In this document: in pieces, positions 29,911 to 39,045 of the stretch
Layout: each line of letters starts with the position of its first letter
Position numbering within the stretch: the first letter of the stretch is position 1
Source: an uncultured Fibrobacter sp.
GTDB lineage: Bacteria; Fibrobacterota; Fibrobacteria; Fibrobacterales; Fibrobacteraceae
DNA: 64,000 bases
NCBI GenBank assembly: GCA_946413655.1
Contig: CAMKLO010000001.1
Span: 1 to 64,000 of the forward strand
Direction of reading: 5' to 3'
Notes under the pieces: model-generated
Database searches by the model: none
Seen by the model: the letters and a program-made list of their open reading frames with translations, nothing else
Told to the model about the DNA's origin: nothing
Program-made: the position numbers and the translations under genes

Positions 29911-30549
29911 ATGAACGAAAGATGGATTTGGTTACCCGACTGGGCCTCGAATCTTGGTGTTTGGGAAGACGACCTGGTTGATGTTGCGCCCGCTGCAAGC
30001 CACAATTATGTGACTTATGGACAGATGGCCGATTTTCTGGAGCATCCGATGGACCTTCCTGAATTTAAGAAGGCGTCAACGGTTGTTGCTTGGGGACTTG
30101 GAGCCCTGTCGCTCATGTGCTCTGTGGCTGGGCCTCAAAAGGGGCAAAAGTGGATTCTGCTTTCGCCTTATGCCGATTTTTGTGACGAAATAGGGCATTG
30201 GACTGTGCCGAACCTGCATTTCATGGCGCACCAGCTTTCCACGACGACCGAACCTGCTTTGAAGGCTTTTATGGAATTGTTCGAAGAGGATTTTGGCGAC
30301 TGGCAGGATGACTGGTTCAATGATGCCAAGAAGTATAAAGCGGATGCGCTGGCGAAGGGGCTTATGTATTTGGCCTCGCACCGTGTGACGTCTGTCGTCC
30401 CGAACAGCGAAAGAATAAAAGTGCTCTATGGCCGGTTGGATACGACCGTTGAACCGAAGCTCACGTTGAAACTCAAGGACTTTTTGCCTCAAGCGGAATT
30501 CAAGGAACGCCCTAAGGCAGGCCACTGGCCACCGATGCTGTTGCTGTGA
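29911..30549 (+). CDS. BioH/BioG-like alpha/beta hydrolase with substituted nucleophile (start corrected from 29845)
   Basis: MNERWIWLPDWASNLGVWEDDL N-terminus, VVAWGLGALSLM nucleophile elbow, VLYGRLDTTV and KAGHWP acid/His regions. Confidence 0.75.
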   Translation: MNERWIWLPDWASNLGVWEDDLVDVAPAASHNYVTYGQMADFLEHPMDLPEFKKASTVVAWGLGALSLMCSVAGPQKGQKWILLSPYADFCDEIGHWTVPNLHFMAHQLSTTTEPALKAFMELFEEDFGDWQDDWFNDAKKYKADALAKGLMYLASHRVTSVVPNSERIKVLYGRLDTTVEPKLTLKLKDFLPQAEFKERPKAGHWPPMLLL

Positions 30550-30880
30550 GAATAGTTACTAGTTCTGAGTTACTAGTTACTAGATAGAAATTCGAAGTTA
30601 GGAATTATTGCCATGTCATCCTGAACGATATAAAAGCGCGAAGCCTTTTCTGTCTTTAGCCCCGAATTAAGGTTGGTGAGCCTGTCGAACCACCGAGCCG
30701 GGGGAAGGACCCAGTGAAGAACATAACTGGATCTTTCGTCGATTCTTTCTTCAAGATGACGATTCCTAACCACTTCCTATTGTCCAACAATCAATGACCG
30801 ACAACTAGTATCTAGTAACTAGTCCATAGGGCAAAGTAACTAGTAACTGTGCCGAAGGCACTTAGTAACTAGCTATTTGT
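30549..30880. repeat. Composite intergenic repeat: family A ends (AGTTACTAG) around a family C element
   Basis: gaatagttactagttctgagttactagttactagatag at left; ctagtaactagtccatagggcaaagtaactagtaactgtgccgaaggcacttagtaactagc at right; GTCATCCTGAAC...TTCAAGATGAC at 30615..30760 inside. Confidence 0.55.
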
Positions 30881-32807
30881 AATTATGTTTTTTGAACTTT
30901 GTAATTGCAAACACTGCCACTAGATAAATTGCAAGGAACCATAGCAGGGCGTTTTCAACAAATTCACCAATGGCTGTATAGAAAGTGTTTCTCGTCTTGA
31001 GAGGCATTTTTCTTTGTATGACTCGGGTCTCGAATATCTTGGTGTTTTGGTCATAGTGGCCATACTGATCGATGAATGCGGATACGCCGCTGTTCGCCAG
31101 ACGTGCGACCGGATAGCCGTACGTCACCGCGAGAAGTCGTACGATGTTCAGGTGTTGGTAAGGGGCGGTGCTCCGTCCGAACCACCCGTCGTTTGTGATG
31201 TTCACCATAAGGCGCGAACCGGCATTCATGGCTTCGCGGATGAGGTCTCCGAAGATGGCGTCGTAGCAGATGTAAGGTGTCCATTTGTAGGGCCCATAGA
31301 CGGGTGTTTCTTTGCCGGGAACAAAGTCGCCTTCGCCAAGATCGACATAGTTGAGTATGGGGAACACATCGTCGAAGGGGATACGCTCGCTGAAGGGGAC
31401 GAGGTGTTTCTTGACGTAACGCTGCGGAAAGCCTGGATCGCCCGGCATAAAGAGGAACGAGGCGTTGTAGATTTCGAAACGGCGAGGGTCGTTGACGTCG
31501 GTGGATACTCGCTTGTAATCAAGTGCGCCGGTGAGAATGCCTGCGTTTTTTGCATCGGCCATTTGGTGCAGCTCCCTGAGGACAATCGGTTGCCTGCGGA
31601 TATGGTCCGGGATGGCTGTTTCTGCAAGGAGAATCAAGTTTGTACCCGGTTTGGAGCTGTCCATTGCCATGCTGAAGGTCTTGGTGACTATGGAATCGAA
31701 TCTTTCCTTGCTCCATTTGGCGCCTTGCGCAATGCTGGGTTGCACCATGGCTATTGCTGGATTTTCTTCATTGTCGGCGTTGTAGAAGGGGGCTGCTTCG
31801 GGGGCCGAAAGAACGTAGTTCCCGTGAATCAAGAGTGCGAAGAAAATGATGAAGGGAACCGCAAAGAGCGCGAACTTTTTGCGACCGTTTTGCAGGAACG
31901 CATAAGCGACAATTTGGTTTGAGGCGATTATCAGAATGGTGTAGCCGAAAATGCCGATGATAGACAGAGTTTGGATGAGCTCGATGTGGTTGCCTAACGT
32001 GTAGCCGAGATGGTTCCACGGGAATGCAAAGTCGCCGTGGGTGCGGAACATTTCGATGGATGCGAAGAAGATGGGGTAGAGTACGAGCAGGAAGGCTTTG
32101 CCTTTGAACTTCAAGTCTTTGACGGTAGAATAGATAAACGAAGCGAGAACGTTGAATAGACTGAGATAGGCGATGAGGAGGATTAGCCCGAGGAATATGA
32201 GACCTGCAGGGGCGGTTTCCACGTTCATCACGTTTCGAATCCAGTAGTAGTTGACGGTGTTATAGACCATGCTTGCCCAGAACGTTGCAAAGACGGCTGT
32301 TTCTCGATTGAATTTGTTCAAAACGATAAACCAGGGGACGAGTAAAACGAACATCGCAGGGCCAAGCGGAAGCGGAGGAAATGCGAATGCGGCAAAGCCC
32401 CAGGCGCATGTGGCAAGCGCAAGTGCTATGCGCGAATCCTTTTGCTTGAAGTGCTTGACGTTCCATCGGGCGAATAACGCAAACCAGTAAATGGCCATCG
32501 GAACGAATGTAGCGACAATTTGGTGGAGACCGGCGTGACTACGGGTGAGGTAATCTAATGCGAGAAACGCAAAGACGATAATGCCGTAAGTGTTTATGAA
32601 CCGCGGGAACGGACAACGTGCGTTCTTTACGAATAAGAACGGGATGGCTGCGACGATAGGCAATAATTGCGGAAGCTGCGTGTAAAGCCCGGGCGTTTCT
32701 GGGCGCGACAGGAATAGTACAAGTTCGATTGCCATAAGAACAGCAACGTAAATCTTGTACGCTTTCGGAAAGGATTTCAGTTTGTTTAGAAGTTGGTCAA
32801 TAGTCAT
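30873..32807 (-). CDS. lnt: Apolipoprotein N-acyltransferase
   Basis: Polytopic N-terminus, C-terminal nitrilase domain: LLAETAIPDHIRRQP, KHLVPFSERIPFDD, TPYICYDAIFGDLIREAMNAGSRLMVNITNDGWFGRSTAPYQHL. Confidence 0.95.
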   Translation of the reverse strand: MTIDQLLNKLKSFPKAYKIYVAVLMAIELVLFLSRPETPGLYTQLPQLLPIVAAIPFLFVKNARCPFPRFINTYGIIVFAFLALDYLTRSHAGLHQIVATFVPMAIYWFALFARWNVKHFKQKDSRIALALATCAWGFAAFAFPPLPLGPAMFVLLVPWFIVLNKFNRETAVFATFWASMVYNTVNYYWIRNVMNVETAPAGLIFLGLILLIAYLSLFNVLASFIYSTVKDLKFKGKAFLLVLYPIFFASIEMFRTHGDFAFPWNHLGYTLGNHIELIQTLSIIGIFGYTILIIASNQIVAYAFLQNGRKKFALFAVPFIIFFALLIHGNYVLSAPEAAPFYNADNEENPAIAMVQPSIAQGAKWSKERFDSIVTKTFSMAMDSSKPGTNLILLAETAIPDHIRRQPIVLRELHQMADAKNAGILTGALDYKRVSTDVNDPRRFEIYNASFLFMPGDPGFPQRYVKKHLVPFSERIPFDDVFPILNYVDLGEGDFVPGKETPVYGPYKWTPYICYDAIFGDLIREAMNAGSRLMVNITNDGWFGRSTAPYQHLNIVRLLAVTYGYPVARLANSGVSAFIDQYGHYDQNTKIFETRVIQRKMPLKTRNTFYTAIGEFVENALLWFLAIYLVAVFAITKFKKHNYK

Positions 32808-32974
32808 TTTTAGCTATGGGGTCGGCGCGTTGCGCCTTTGAGGTCGCTTTGCTTTGAGGTTGTCAGGCATGGGGTTGTGAGGTTGAGTGTTTTTAGAAAT
32901 CGCTCGTAGCCCAAAGCGAGTGAAACGAGCGAGCCCATAGCTCAGAGAGCGTAGCTCGACCTCATACCCGAATC

Positions 32975-33661
32975 TCACAGTCCGCTTTTGTCTTGAGGGT
33001 TGAACACTAGCACAAATTCTCCTTTGGGCGGGTGCGCCTTGAAGTGTGCGGAAATTTCGGTCGGCGTGCCGATCAGGTGTTCCTCGAACTTCTTGGTGAG
33101 TTCTCGCATGAGTGCAATCTTGATATCGCCGAATACTTGCTTGATTTCTTCGACGAACTTGTCGATGTTGTGCGGACTTGCATAAAAGATTTGCGTCGCT
33201 TCTTCGTCTTTCAGTTTTTCGAGCAAGTGAATTCGCTGGGCACTTTTCTTTGGCGAAAAATATTGGAAGGTGAAGTGGTCGGTCGGCATGCCGCAGGATA
33301 CTAGCGCTGTAATCATCGCGCACGGGCCTGGAATGGCTCGCACATCGATTCCTTCGCGGACACATTCGCGTACGAGGTTGAATGCCGGGTCTGCAACTCC
33401 GGGCGTGCCCGCATCGCTTACGAGGGCAATGTCGCCCGTATTCTTGAGAAACTCGACGTACTTGGGCGTGACTTTTTCTTTGTTGAAGTCGTGGTAAGCT
33501 TCCATGGGCGTCGTGATGCCGTAATTGTCAAAGAGAATCCTCGAATGGCGAGTGTCTTCGGCAAGGACGAGGGGGACTTCCTTGAGGATGCGCACTGCGC
33601 GGTAGGTGATGTCTTCCATGTTCCCGATGGGAGTCGCTACGATGTATAAAGTATAAGGCAT
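32975..33661 (-). CDS. rsmI: 16S rRNA (cytidine(1402)-2'-O)-methyltransferase
   Basis: LYIVATPIGNMEDITYRAVRILKEVPLVLAEDTRHSRILFDNYGI, ALVSDAGTPGVADPAFNLVREC. Confidence 0.96.
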   Translation of the reverse strand: MPYTLYIVATPIGNMEDITYRAVRILKEVPLVLAEDTRHSRILFDNYGITTPMEAYHDFNKEKVTPKYVEFLKNTGDIALVSDAGTPGVADPAFNLVRECVREGIDVRAIPGPCAMITALVSCGMPTDHFTFQYFSPKKSAQRIHLLEKLKDEEATQIFYASPHNIDKFVEEIKQVFGDIKIALMRELTKKFEEHLIGTPTEISAHFKAHPPKGEFVLVFNPQDKSGL

Positions 33662-33750
33662 GGTGTAAAAATAGATTTTAGACGAGAGAATAGAGACGAG
33701 AGACGAGAGAAAAATAGGGATTAGTGGTTAGTAGGCAGTAGGAAGGATGT

Positions 33751-33980
33751 GTTATCCTGAGCTGTCATCCTGAGCTATACAAAACTTGGCAACTTGTTGC
33801 CTAGTTGCTGTTATCCACTTTGTGGAGAAGTCGATATAGAATTGTCGGCTGCTTGCGGCCCTACAATTCTTAGGTTCGAAGGAGCAGGATCTAGTTAAGT
33901 GCCGAAGTCTCTCTGTGGTATCTAGTAGTGCGTAGACAAGAATTGACTGGATTCTTCGTCCCTACGGAACTCAGAATGAC
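33751..33980. repeat. Family C intergenic element (GTCATCCTGAGC type)
   Basis: gttatcctgagctgtcatcctgagct at left, ctcagaatgac at right (inverted), internal ggatctagtt and gactggattctt. Confidence 0.55.
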
Positions 33981-34009
33981 GTTGCTCTACAATGACTAAT
34001 AACTAAGTG

Positions 34010-34576
34010 CTAATAGTCGCTTGCGCTGTTCAGATCTGTGAGTCTGTTCGGATTGAGTTCGTAGGCGAGGCGTTGCACTAGCTTGCGGTGCATTTCCTTG
34101 GAACCGTTGTTGACCAAGTCTGTGCGGAGTTGCCCGTAAATAGTCGCTTTTATGTCGTGCTGCTCAATGAATTCGACATGGCGAATAAGCGTCCCGTTGC
34201 AAAAAACTCGTGCCGATAGTTTGTATGTCCAAGATTCGTTGACGGGAAGTATCGGCCAAAACGGAATCAGGATTCCGATGTTCCAAGCGGAAGGGGGCTC
34301 GTTTTGCACGACATTTGCCTTGATGATTGCTTCGCCGCGGCACGTTTCTCGTGGAAATTCCGTTTCGCTAGCCGCCTTTGTGTAAGCCCGCAACAGGTCT
34401 TGCGAAAGCTCCAGCGAGTCGCCCCCGTATATAAAGGGAATGTTCCCGAAGAAGCTGAATGTTTCTTCGGTCAGCGGGATTCCTTCGAGGTCGCCTTGCG
34501 TAAGCTTCATGGAGCATCCGGTGAGAATCGGTGCCAAAACTAGAACTGTACACAAAAATTTGACAATGAGGCGCAT
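34010..34576 (-). CDS. Hypothetical lipoprotein
   Basis: Lipobox LAPILTGC; coding-like. Confidence 0.65.
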   Translation of the reverse strand: MRLIVKFLCTVLVLAPILTGCSMKLTQGDLEGIPLTEETFSFFGNIPFIYGGDSLELSQDLLRAYTKAASETEFPRETCRGEAIIKANVVQNEPPSAWNIGILIPFWPILPVNESWTYKLSARVFCNGTLIRHVEFIEQHDIKATIYGQLRTDLVNNGSKEMHRKLVQRLAYELNPNRLTDLNSASDY

Positions 34577-34628
34577 GTGTTAAAGATATAAAAAAACGAA
34601 CGCCATAGATTTTATTAAGATTGAGGGT

Positions 34629-35348
34629 ATGGAATTGCCCGCTTATTTTATTAGTGACGCCCATTTGGGTATTGAGCCGCCGGGAGCGGTCCCCGACAGG
34701 GAGCAAACGTTGATCCAGCTTCTCTCTTCGTGGAGGGGCAAGGCGAGCCATGTCGTTGTGATTGGCGACCTTTTTGAGTTTTGGTACGAGTACAGTTATT
34801 ACGTGGCTTCAGCGCATTTCAGTTTGTACCGTGCTTTTGCGGATTTGGTCGATTCCGGCGTTGAAGTTCATCTATTGCGTGGCAACCATGACTTTGCTTA
34901 TGGCGATTTCTTTCCGGAACGTCTTGGTGTGTCTGTCCATAAATCCTTGATTCTCGAAATTCAGGGAAAGCGTGTGTATTTGACTCATGGCGACGGTGTT
35001 GCCAAATCCGATGGTGGCTATCGCTTTTTGCGCAAGGTCATCGACTTGCCGTTGAACCGATTTCTATTCAAGCAAATTCACCCGGACTGGGGAATGGGGC
35101 TTGCCCGCTTTGTCGGACGGAACAGCCGCAAATACGGCGAAAGCAGGGTAATCAAGATAGATGAATATCTGGAATGGGGCGACCGCATACTGCAAGAGGA
35201 ACACTGCGATTTCTGTATTCACGGTCATCACCACATTTCTGGAATCTGGAATACGCCGAATGGCATCGTGGCGTCTCCCGGAGAGTTTATAAAAAAGCCC
35301 GCCATTCTCCGAATGGAAAATGGCGGACTAAATCTACAGAATCTTTGA
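34629..35348 (+). CDS. lpxH: UDP-2,3-diacylglucosamine diphosphatase-like metallophosphoesterase
   Basis: YFISDAHLG, VVIGDLFEFWYEY, LLRGNHDFAYGDFF, VYLTHGDG, CIHGHHHISG. Confidence 0.88.
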   Translation: MELPAYFISDAHLGIEPPGAVPDREQTLIQLLSSWRGKASHVVVIGDLFEFWYEYSYYVASAHFSLYRAFADLVDSGVEVHLLRGNHDFAYGDFFPERLGVSVHKSLILEIQGKRVYLTHGDGVAKSDGGYRFLRKVIDLPLNRFLFKQIHPDWGMGLARFVGRNSRKYGESRVIKIDEYLEWGDRILQEEHCDFCIHGHHHISGIWNTPNGIVASPGEFIKKPAILRMENGGLNLQNL

Positions 35349-35364
35349 ATAAAGCGGTAAAAGC

Positions 35365-35796
35365 CTATTCTTTGAGGTCCTCAGCACGACCTTCAGTGGA
35401 CTGAACCATCTTCTTGCTCGAGTTTTCACCCCAGAGCGCAGCGACGAGGTCGAGGCTTGCGAACTTCTGCCAATATTCTTCTACCCAGCACCAGTGGTGG
35501 ACTTCTCCCTTGTCGTCGGTAATCGTCCAATCCTTATGTACAGAGAAGGTCATTTTCTTGGCCTGCGGTGTATAATACGGGTCGGAAGTCTTTTCCGGTT
35601 CAAGAGTGATTGTCCAAGTCTTGCCGTTGGTACGCTTGTAAATACCGATATTGAGCGCCAACAGCAAGATTAAGGTGATGATGCCCCATTTAAAGTTCTT
35701 CTTCGACAGCAGGTATATAAAAAGCAGAGCTAATAATACAGCGAGTGCCGCGAAGTTGTAATGAGTTGGATAAAATACTTTGAGAACGTCAATCAT
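35365..35796 (-). CDS. Hypothetical membrane protein
   Basis: Two N-terminal TM segments, coding-like. Confidence 0.6.
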   Translation of the reverse strand: MIDVLKVFYPTHYNFAALAVLLALLFIYLLSKKNFKWGIITLILLLALNIGIYKRTNGKTWTITLEPEKTSDPYYTPQAKKMTFSVHKDWTITDDKGEVHHWCWVEEYWQKFASLDLVAALWGENSSKKMVQSTEGRAEDLKE

Positions 35797-35824
35797 TTTA
35801 TCGTTTCTCTAGAACTTTAATGAA

Positions 35825-36562
35825 TTACTTCTTCTTGGCGGCCTTCTGCTGAGCGACGAGAGCGGCGATGCTGAATGTGAGGACGTTCTTATCGACCTGG
35901 CTTTCGGTACGGAAGCTCTTGAGCGGAAGTGCGATGCCGTGAGAGGAAAGCGTACCCATGAATGAAGCATTGGCGTGGCTTGCAATGGTGCGAACGTTGA
36001 TGAAGCCTTTGTTCTTGCTGAAGGTCAGCTTGAAGGTCTTCTTGGCTGCATCGTATTCGGCGACCATGGTCTTGTTTTCCTTGGTATTCAGAGCATTCTT
36101 GGTGTTGTGGTCAAAAATGATGGTACCACGGGTATCGATGGAGAGCATGGTCTTGTTGCCCACGGCGTTACGGCAGGCCAGAGTCTTCCAATCGCCTTTC
36201 TTCTTTGCGCCCTTGGCCGTGAAGACAAACTTGTTGCCTTCCTTGACGAGGGTGTAGGCACCGGTTGCTACTTCGAGACCGATAGCATTGAATGCGCCCT
36301 TGAAGTAAAGGAATTTGGACTTGGAGCCGATGATTCCGTTGATGAAGCGGAAAGATGTGGACTTCGGAGTCTTGATCGGAGTGATAGCGATGCGCTTGCC
36401 GACCGGATCGACTTCGACGTCAACATAAGGACCTACATCGACCGTTCTGCCGTCGTCAGTTTTGGTCTGCGTGGCAAGCTTGTCGAGCTTGAGGGCCTTG
36501 ACTGCTTCTTCCGGGAATCTGATGAATCCGCGGACATCCATTTTTACGATTACGTTTTCCAT
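35825..36562 (-). CDS. Hypothetical protein with duplicated AbrB/SpoVT-like segments and Lys-rich tail
   Basis: VKMDVRGFIRFPEEAVKALKLDKL...YVDVEVDPVGKRIAITPIK resembles a swapped-hairpin AbrB core; weaker second copy LSIDTRGTIIFDHNTKNAL. Confidence 0.6.
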   Translation of the reverse strand: MENVIVKMDVRGFIRFPEEAVKALKLDKLATQTKTDDGRTVDVGPYVDVEVDPVGKRIAITPIKTPKSTSFRFINGIIGSKSKFLYFKGAFNAIGLEVATGAYTLVKEGNKFVFTAKGAKKKGDWKTLACRNAVGNKTMLSIDTRGTIIFDHNTKNALNTKENKTMVAEYDAAKKTFKLTFSKNKGFINVRTIASHANASFMGTLSSHGIALPLKSFRTESQVDKNVLTFSIAALVAQQKAAKKK

Positions 36563-36750
36563 TTACACCTCTTTTATTTGTTTGTTTTGTTGTTTGACGA
36601 TAAAATAACTTTTTATTTTGCAAATGTCAAAGGTTTTTTACAAAAAAGCGTGAACAAAGGAAAAAGTAGCTTCTTCGTAACCAATAACATTTTCTTGTAA
36701 AAATAACAATAAAATCTAAAAATGTTGCAATAAATGAAGAAAAATTTTCT

Positions 36751-37527
36751 TTATTTGCGTTTTATCACGTTTAGGATTGCTTCGGATAAAGGCTCTGCGT
36801 TACGTTTCGTTAAATTTACGATTCCGAGTGTTTGTCCTGCAGTGTGATTTCTGTCACTGAAACGAGCTCTGTCCGATAAAATTAGTATGTTGTTTGTGGT
36901 CGAAATGTCGCTTTTTTTGATCTTTACGTCAGCTCGGACAAGAAACTTTGGATAAAGAATACGGTATTTATCGGAAACGGCGTCGGCGATGCTCAAAACG
37001 GGGTCAATCAGAATAACTGTATTCTCCTTGTTTGCTTGTTTTGAAGCCAAGATGGCGCCTGTGCCTCGTCCTGCGACAACTTGTGGGGCGTTCCCGTTTA
37101 TCTGTGTCGCACATTCGTAAATCATCTGGGCGTCCGTTTCGAATGTTTCTTGCGATGGAGTTCCTTTGTTTTCGCCACTTCCTCGGTAGTTGAATGTGGC
37201 GGCGGCGTAGCCGGGGAGGCTGTCGAGTTCTGCCAGGAACTGGGCGGCGTCTTCGTCGGCGTCCGGGTAGTAGAGGAGAACGTCGTTGCTTTCGTTTCCG
37301 ATGACGAAGCCTTCGAGTTTTGTGCCGTCGTCAAGGGTGCAGTTTATGCTTTTTGCCTTGCCCGTGATGGCTTCGCGGGCTTCGTTGTGCGTGATGGCGC
37401 GGGGGAATGCGTTGCGGCGTTCTGTCAATGCGAGGTAAAAGACCATGCTGACATATATAACAAGGAGTATTCCCGCGAATCGTAGAATTCGGCTGACTGT
37501 TCCCAAGACGGCATCTTTTATTTTCAT
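36751..37527 (-). CDS. Membrane-anchored alpha/beta hydrolase-like protein
   Basis: N-terminal TM; ATFNYRGSGENKGTPSQETFETDAQMIYE and VVAGRGTGAILASKQA resemble serine-hydrolase folds. Confidence 0.65.
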   Translation of the reverse strand: MKIKDAVLGTVSRILRFAGILLVIYVSMVFYLALTERRNAFPRAITHNEAREAITGKAKSINCTLDDGTKLEGFVIGNESNDVLLYYPDADEDAAQFLAELDSLPGYAAATFNYRGSGENKGTPSQETFETDAQMIYECATQINGNAPQVVAGRGTGAILASKQANKENTVILIDPVLSIADAVSDKYRILYPKFLVRADVKIKKSDISTTNNILILSDRARFSDRNHTAGQTLGIVNLTKRNAEPLSEAILNVIKRK

Positions 37528-37740
37528 GGATGAGTAAATGGTTGTTGGTTGTTGGTCGATAGTTATTGGTTGTTGTGAATTTAGAAAAGATTTTAGTAGG
37601 CGGTAGGCGGAAAGATGTAGGCGGTGGGCAGTCGGTTAAAAATAACTGGATGCTTCGCTGCGCTCAGCATGACGAGATGCGAATGTGCGAATAAAAGGCC
37701 GAAACGAATAAACGCCTAAGCCGATGATGCTCATAGGCTT

Positions 37741-37884
37741 ATAACGCACAAACGCTTAAGACGAGAGATACTAGAAAAGGTGAAGTACCAAAATACACAA
37801 ATGCGAAAGTCTATAACGCAAAAACGCCTAAGGCGAGCGATGCTGGAAAAGGTGGAAGGTCAAAAAACACAAACACGTAAGGCG
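37741..37884. repeat. Degenerate 72-bp tandem repeat, two copies plus partials
   Basis: 37741..37812 ataacgcacaaacgcttaagacgagagatactagaaaaggtgaagtaccaaaatacacaaatgcgaaagtct; 37813..37884 ataacgcaaaaacgcctaaggcgagcgatgctggaaaaggtggaaggtcaaaaaacacaaacacgtaaggcg. Confidence 0.75.
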
Positions 37885-37960
37885 AGAGTCGCACCCAAGC
37901 TTGCTTGGGTATGACCGAGCCGAAGTGTTTGGTATATGAGCCGAAGGCGAATATACAAAA

Positions 37961-37990
37961 GGACTCTCGGTGGAGTACAACCGAGAGTCC
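37961..37990. other. Perfect 11-bp hairpin (no T-tract)
   Basis: GGACTCTCGGT-ggagtaca-ACCGAGAGTCC. Confidence 0.7.
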
Positions 37991-38175
37991 GAGGGATGGG
38001 ATTGGGTGTTCCTTTAAACTAAGCAATTTTTTTTGAAAACGTATCACTTCGAAAATAAAAAGTGTTCCCAAGGTGTTCTTTTTCACACTTTCTGCAAGGG
38101 ATGACGGCGATTTGGCGTATATTTTTTTTAAATAAGTGTTCCCAAAAAAGTCAAAAAAAATTAGATTTACTCCTG

Positions 38176-39045
38176 ATGAACGTATATGCCTACTACAATT
38201 ATCGAAAGTACCTTCAGGACTACTACGATTACCGTAAGTCCGTGCAAAGGTATTTTTCGTACAGGTCTTTTGCAAAGAAAGCCGGTTATTCTTCGTCCGG
38301 ACTTTACCTGGACTTGATTCGGGGGCGCAAGTCGCTTACCCCGCAGATGATTCCGAAGTTCATAGCTGCTCTTGGACTTAACGAAAGGGAAGGCCGCTAT
38401 TTCGCTTTGATGGTCGATTTCACGCATGCGACGACTGCTGCTTCGAAGCAGCAGATTTTTGACCAGATGTCAGCTCTTTTGCCGCGTACCATCAAGAACT
38501 TGACCAAGAACCAGCAGGAGTACTACAGCAAGTGGTACTATGTTGTTGCCCGTGAAGCTCTTGCCGTCTTGAGAATCAACGACAAGAACGTCCAGGAACT
38601 CGCTCTCTTTTTAAATCCGAAAATTTCACTCCCGCAGGCAAAGCAGACTATCCAACTCCTTCTCAATTTGGGACTTATAGAGCTCGGCGAAGATGGATTC
38701 TACCATTCCGTAAACAAGGCAATTACGAATGGCAGCGAAATCGCCCCGCTTTTCGTTCATCAGTTCCAAAAGCAGATGATTGATTTGGGTAAGGATGCGC
38801 TCGATCACTACAGTACGGAACGTAGAAATGTATCTTGTATGACGATGAGTGTCTCGGCGCAGGGGTTGGAACGTATAATTAGCAAGATAGACTTGTTCCG
38901 CAAGGAAATTGTTGATATCGTTCGCTCGGATGAAGGTGAATCTATGGTTTGCGAGTTGAATATCCAGTTCTTCCCGCTGAGCAAAGAAAAAATGAATCTT
39001 CCACCAGAGACGGAAGTCGAGGAGGATGAACATGAAGTTTGCTAA
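38176..39045 (+). CDS. TIGR02147-family protein (Fibrobacter-type putative HTH regulator), start corrected from 38062
   Basis: YYNYRKYLQDYYDYRKSVQRYFSYRSFAKKAGYSSSGLYLDLIRGRKSLTPQMIPKFIAALGLNEREGRYFALMVDF; C-terminal IDLFRKEIVDIV...LNIQFFPLSK. Confidence 0.88.
   Translation: MNVYAYYNYRKYLQDYYDYRKSVQRYFSYRSFAKKAGYSSSGLYLDLIRGRKSLTPQMIPKFIAALGLNEREGRYFALMVDFTHATTAASKQQIFDQMSALLPRTIKNLTKNQQEYYSKWYYVVAREALAVLRINDKNVQELALFLNPKISLPQAKQTIQLLLNLGLIELGEDGFYHSVNKAITNGSEIAPLFVHQFQKQMIDLGKDALDHYSTERRNVSCMTMSVSAQGLERIISKIDLFRKEIVDIVRSDEGESMVCELNIQFFPLSKEKMNLPPETEVEEDEHEVC

Noticed and set aside
37741-37884. CRISPR array
   Set aside because: Only two degenerate 72-bp units without spacer structure, and no cas genes in the window
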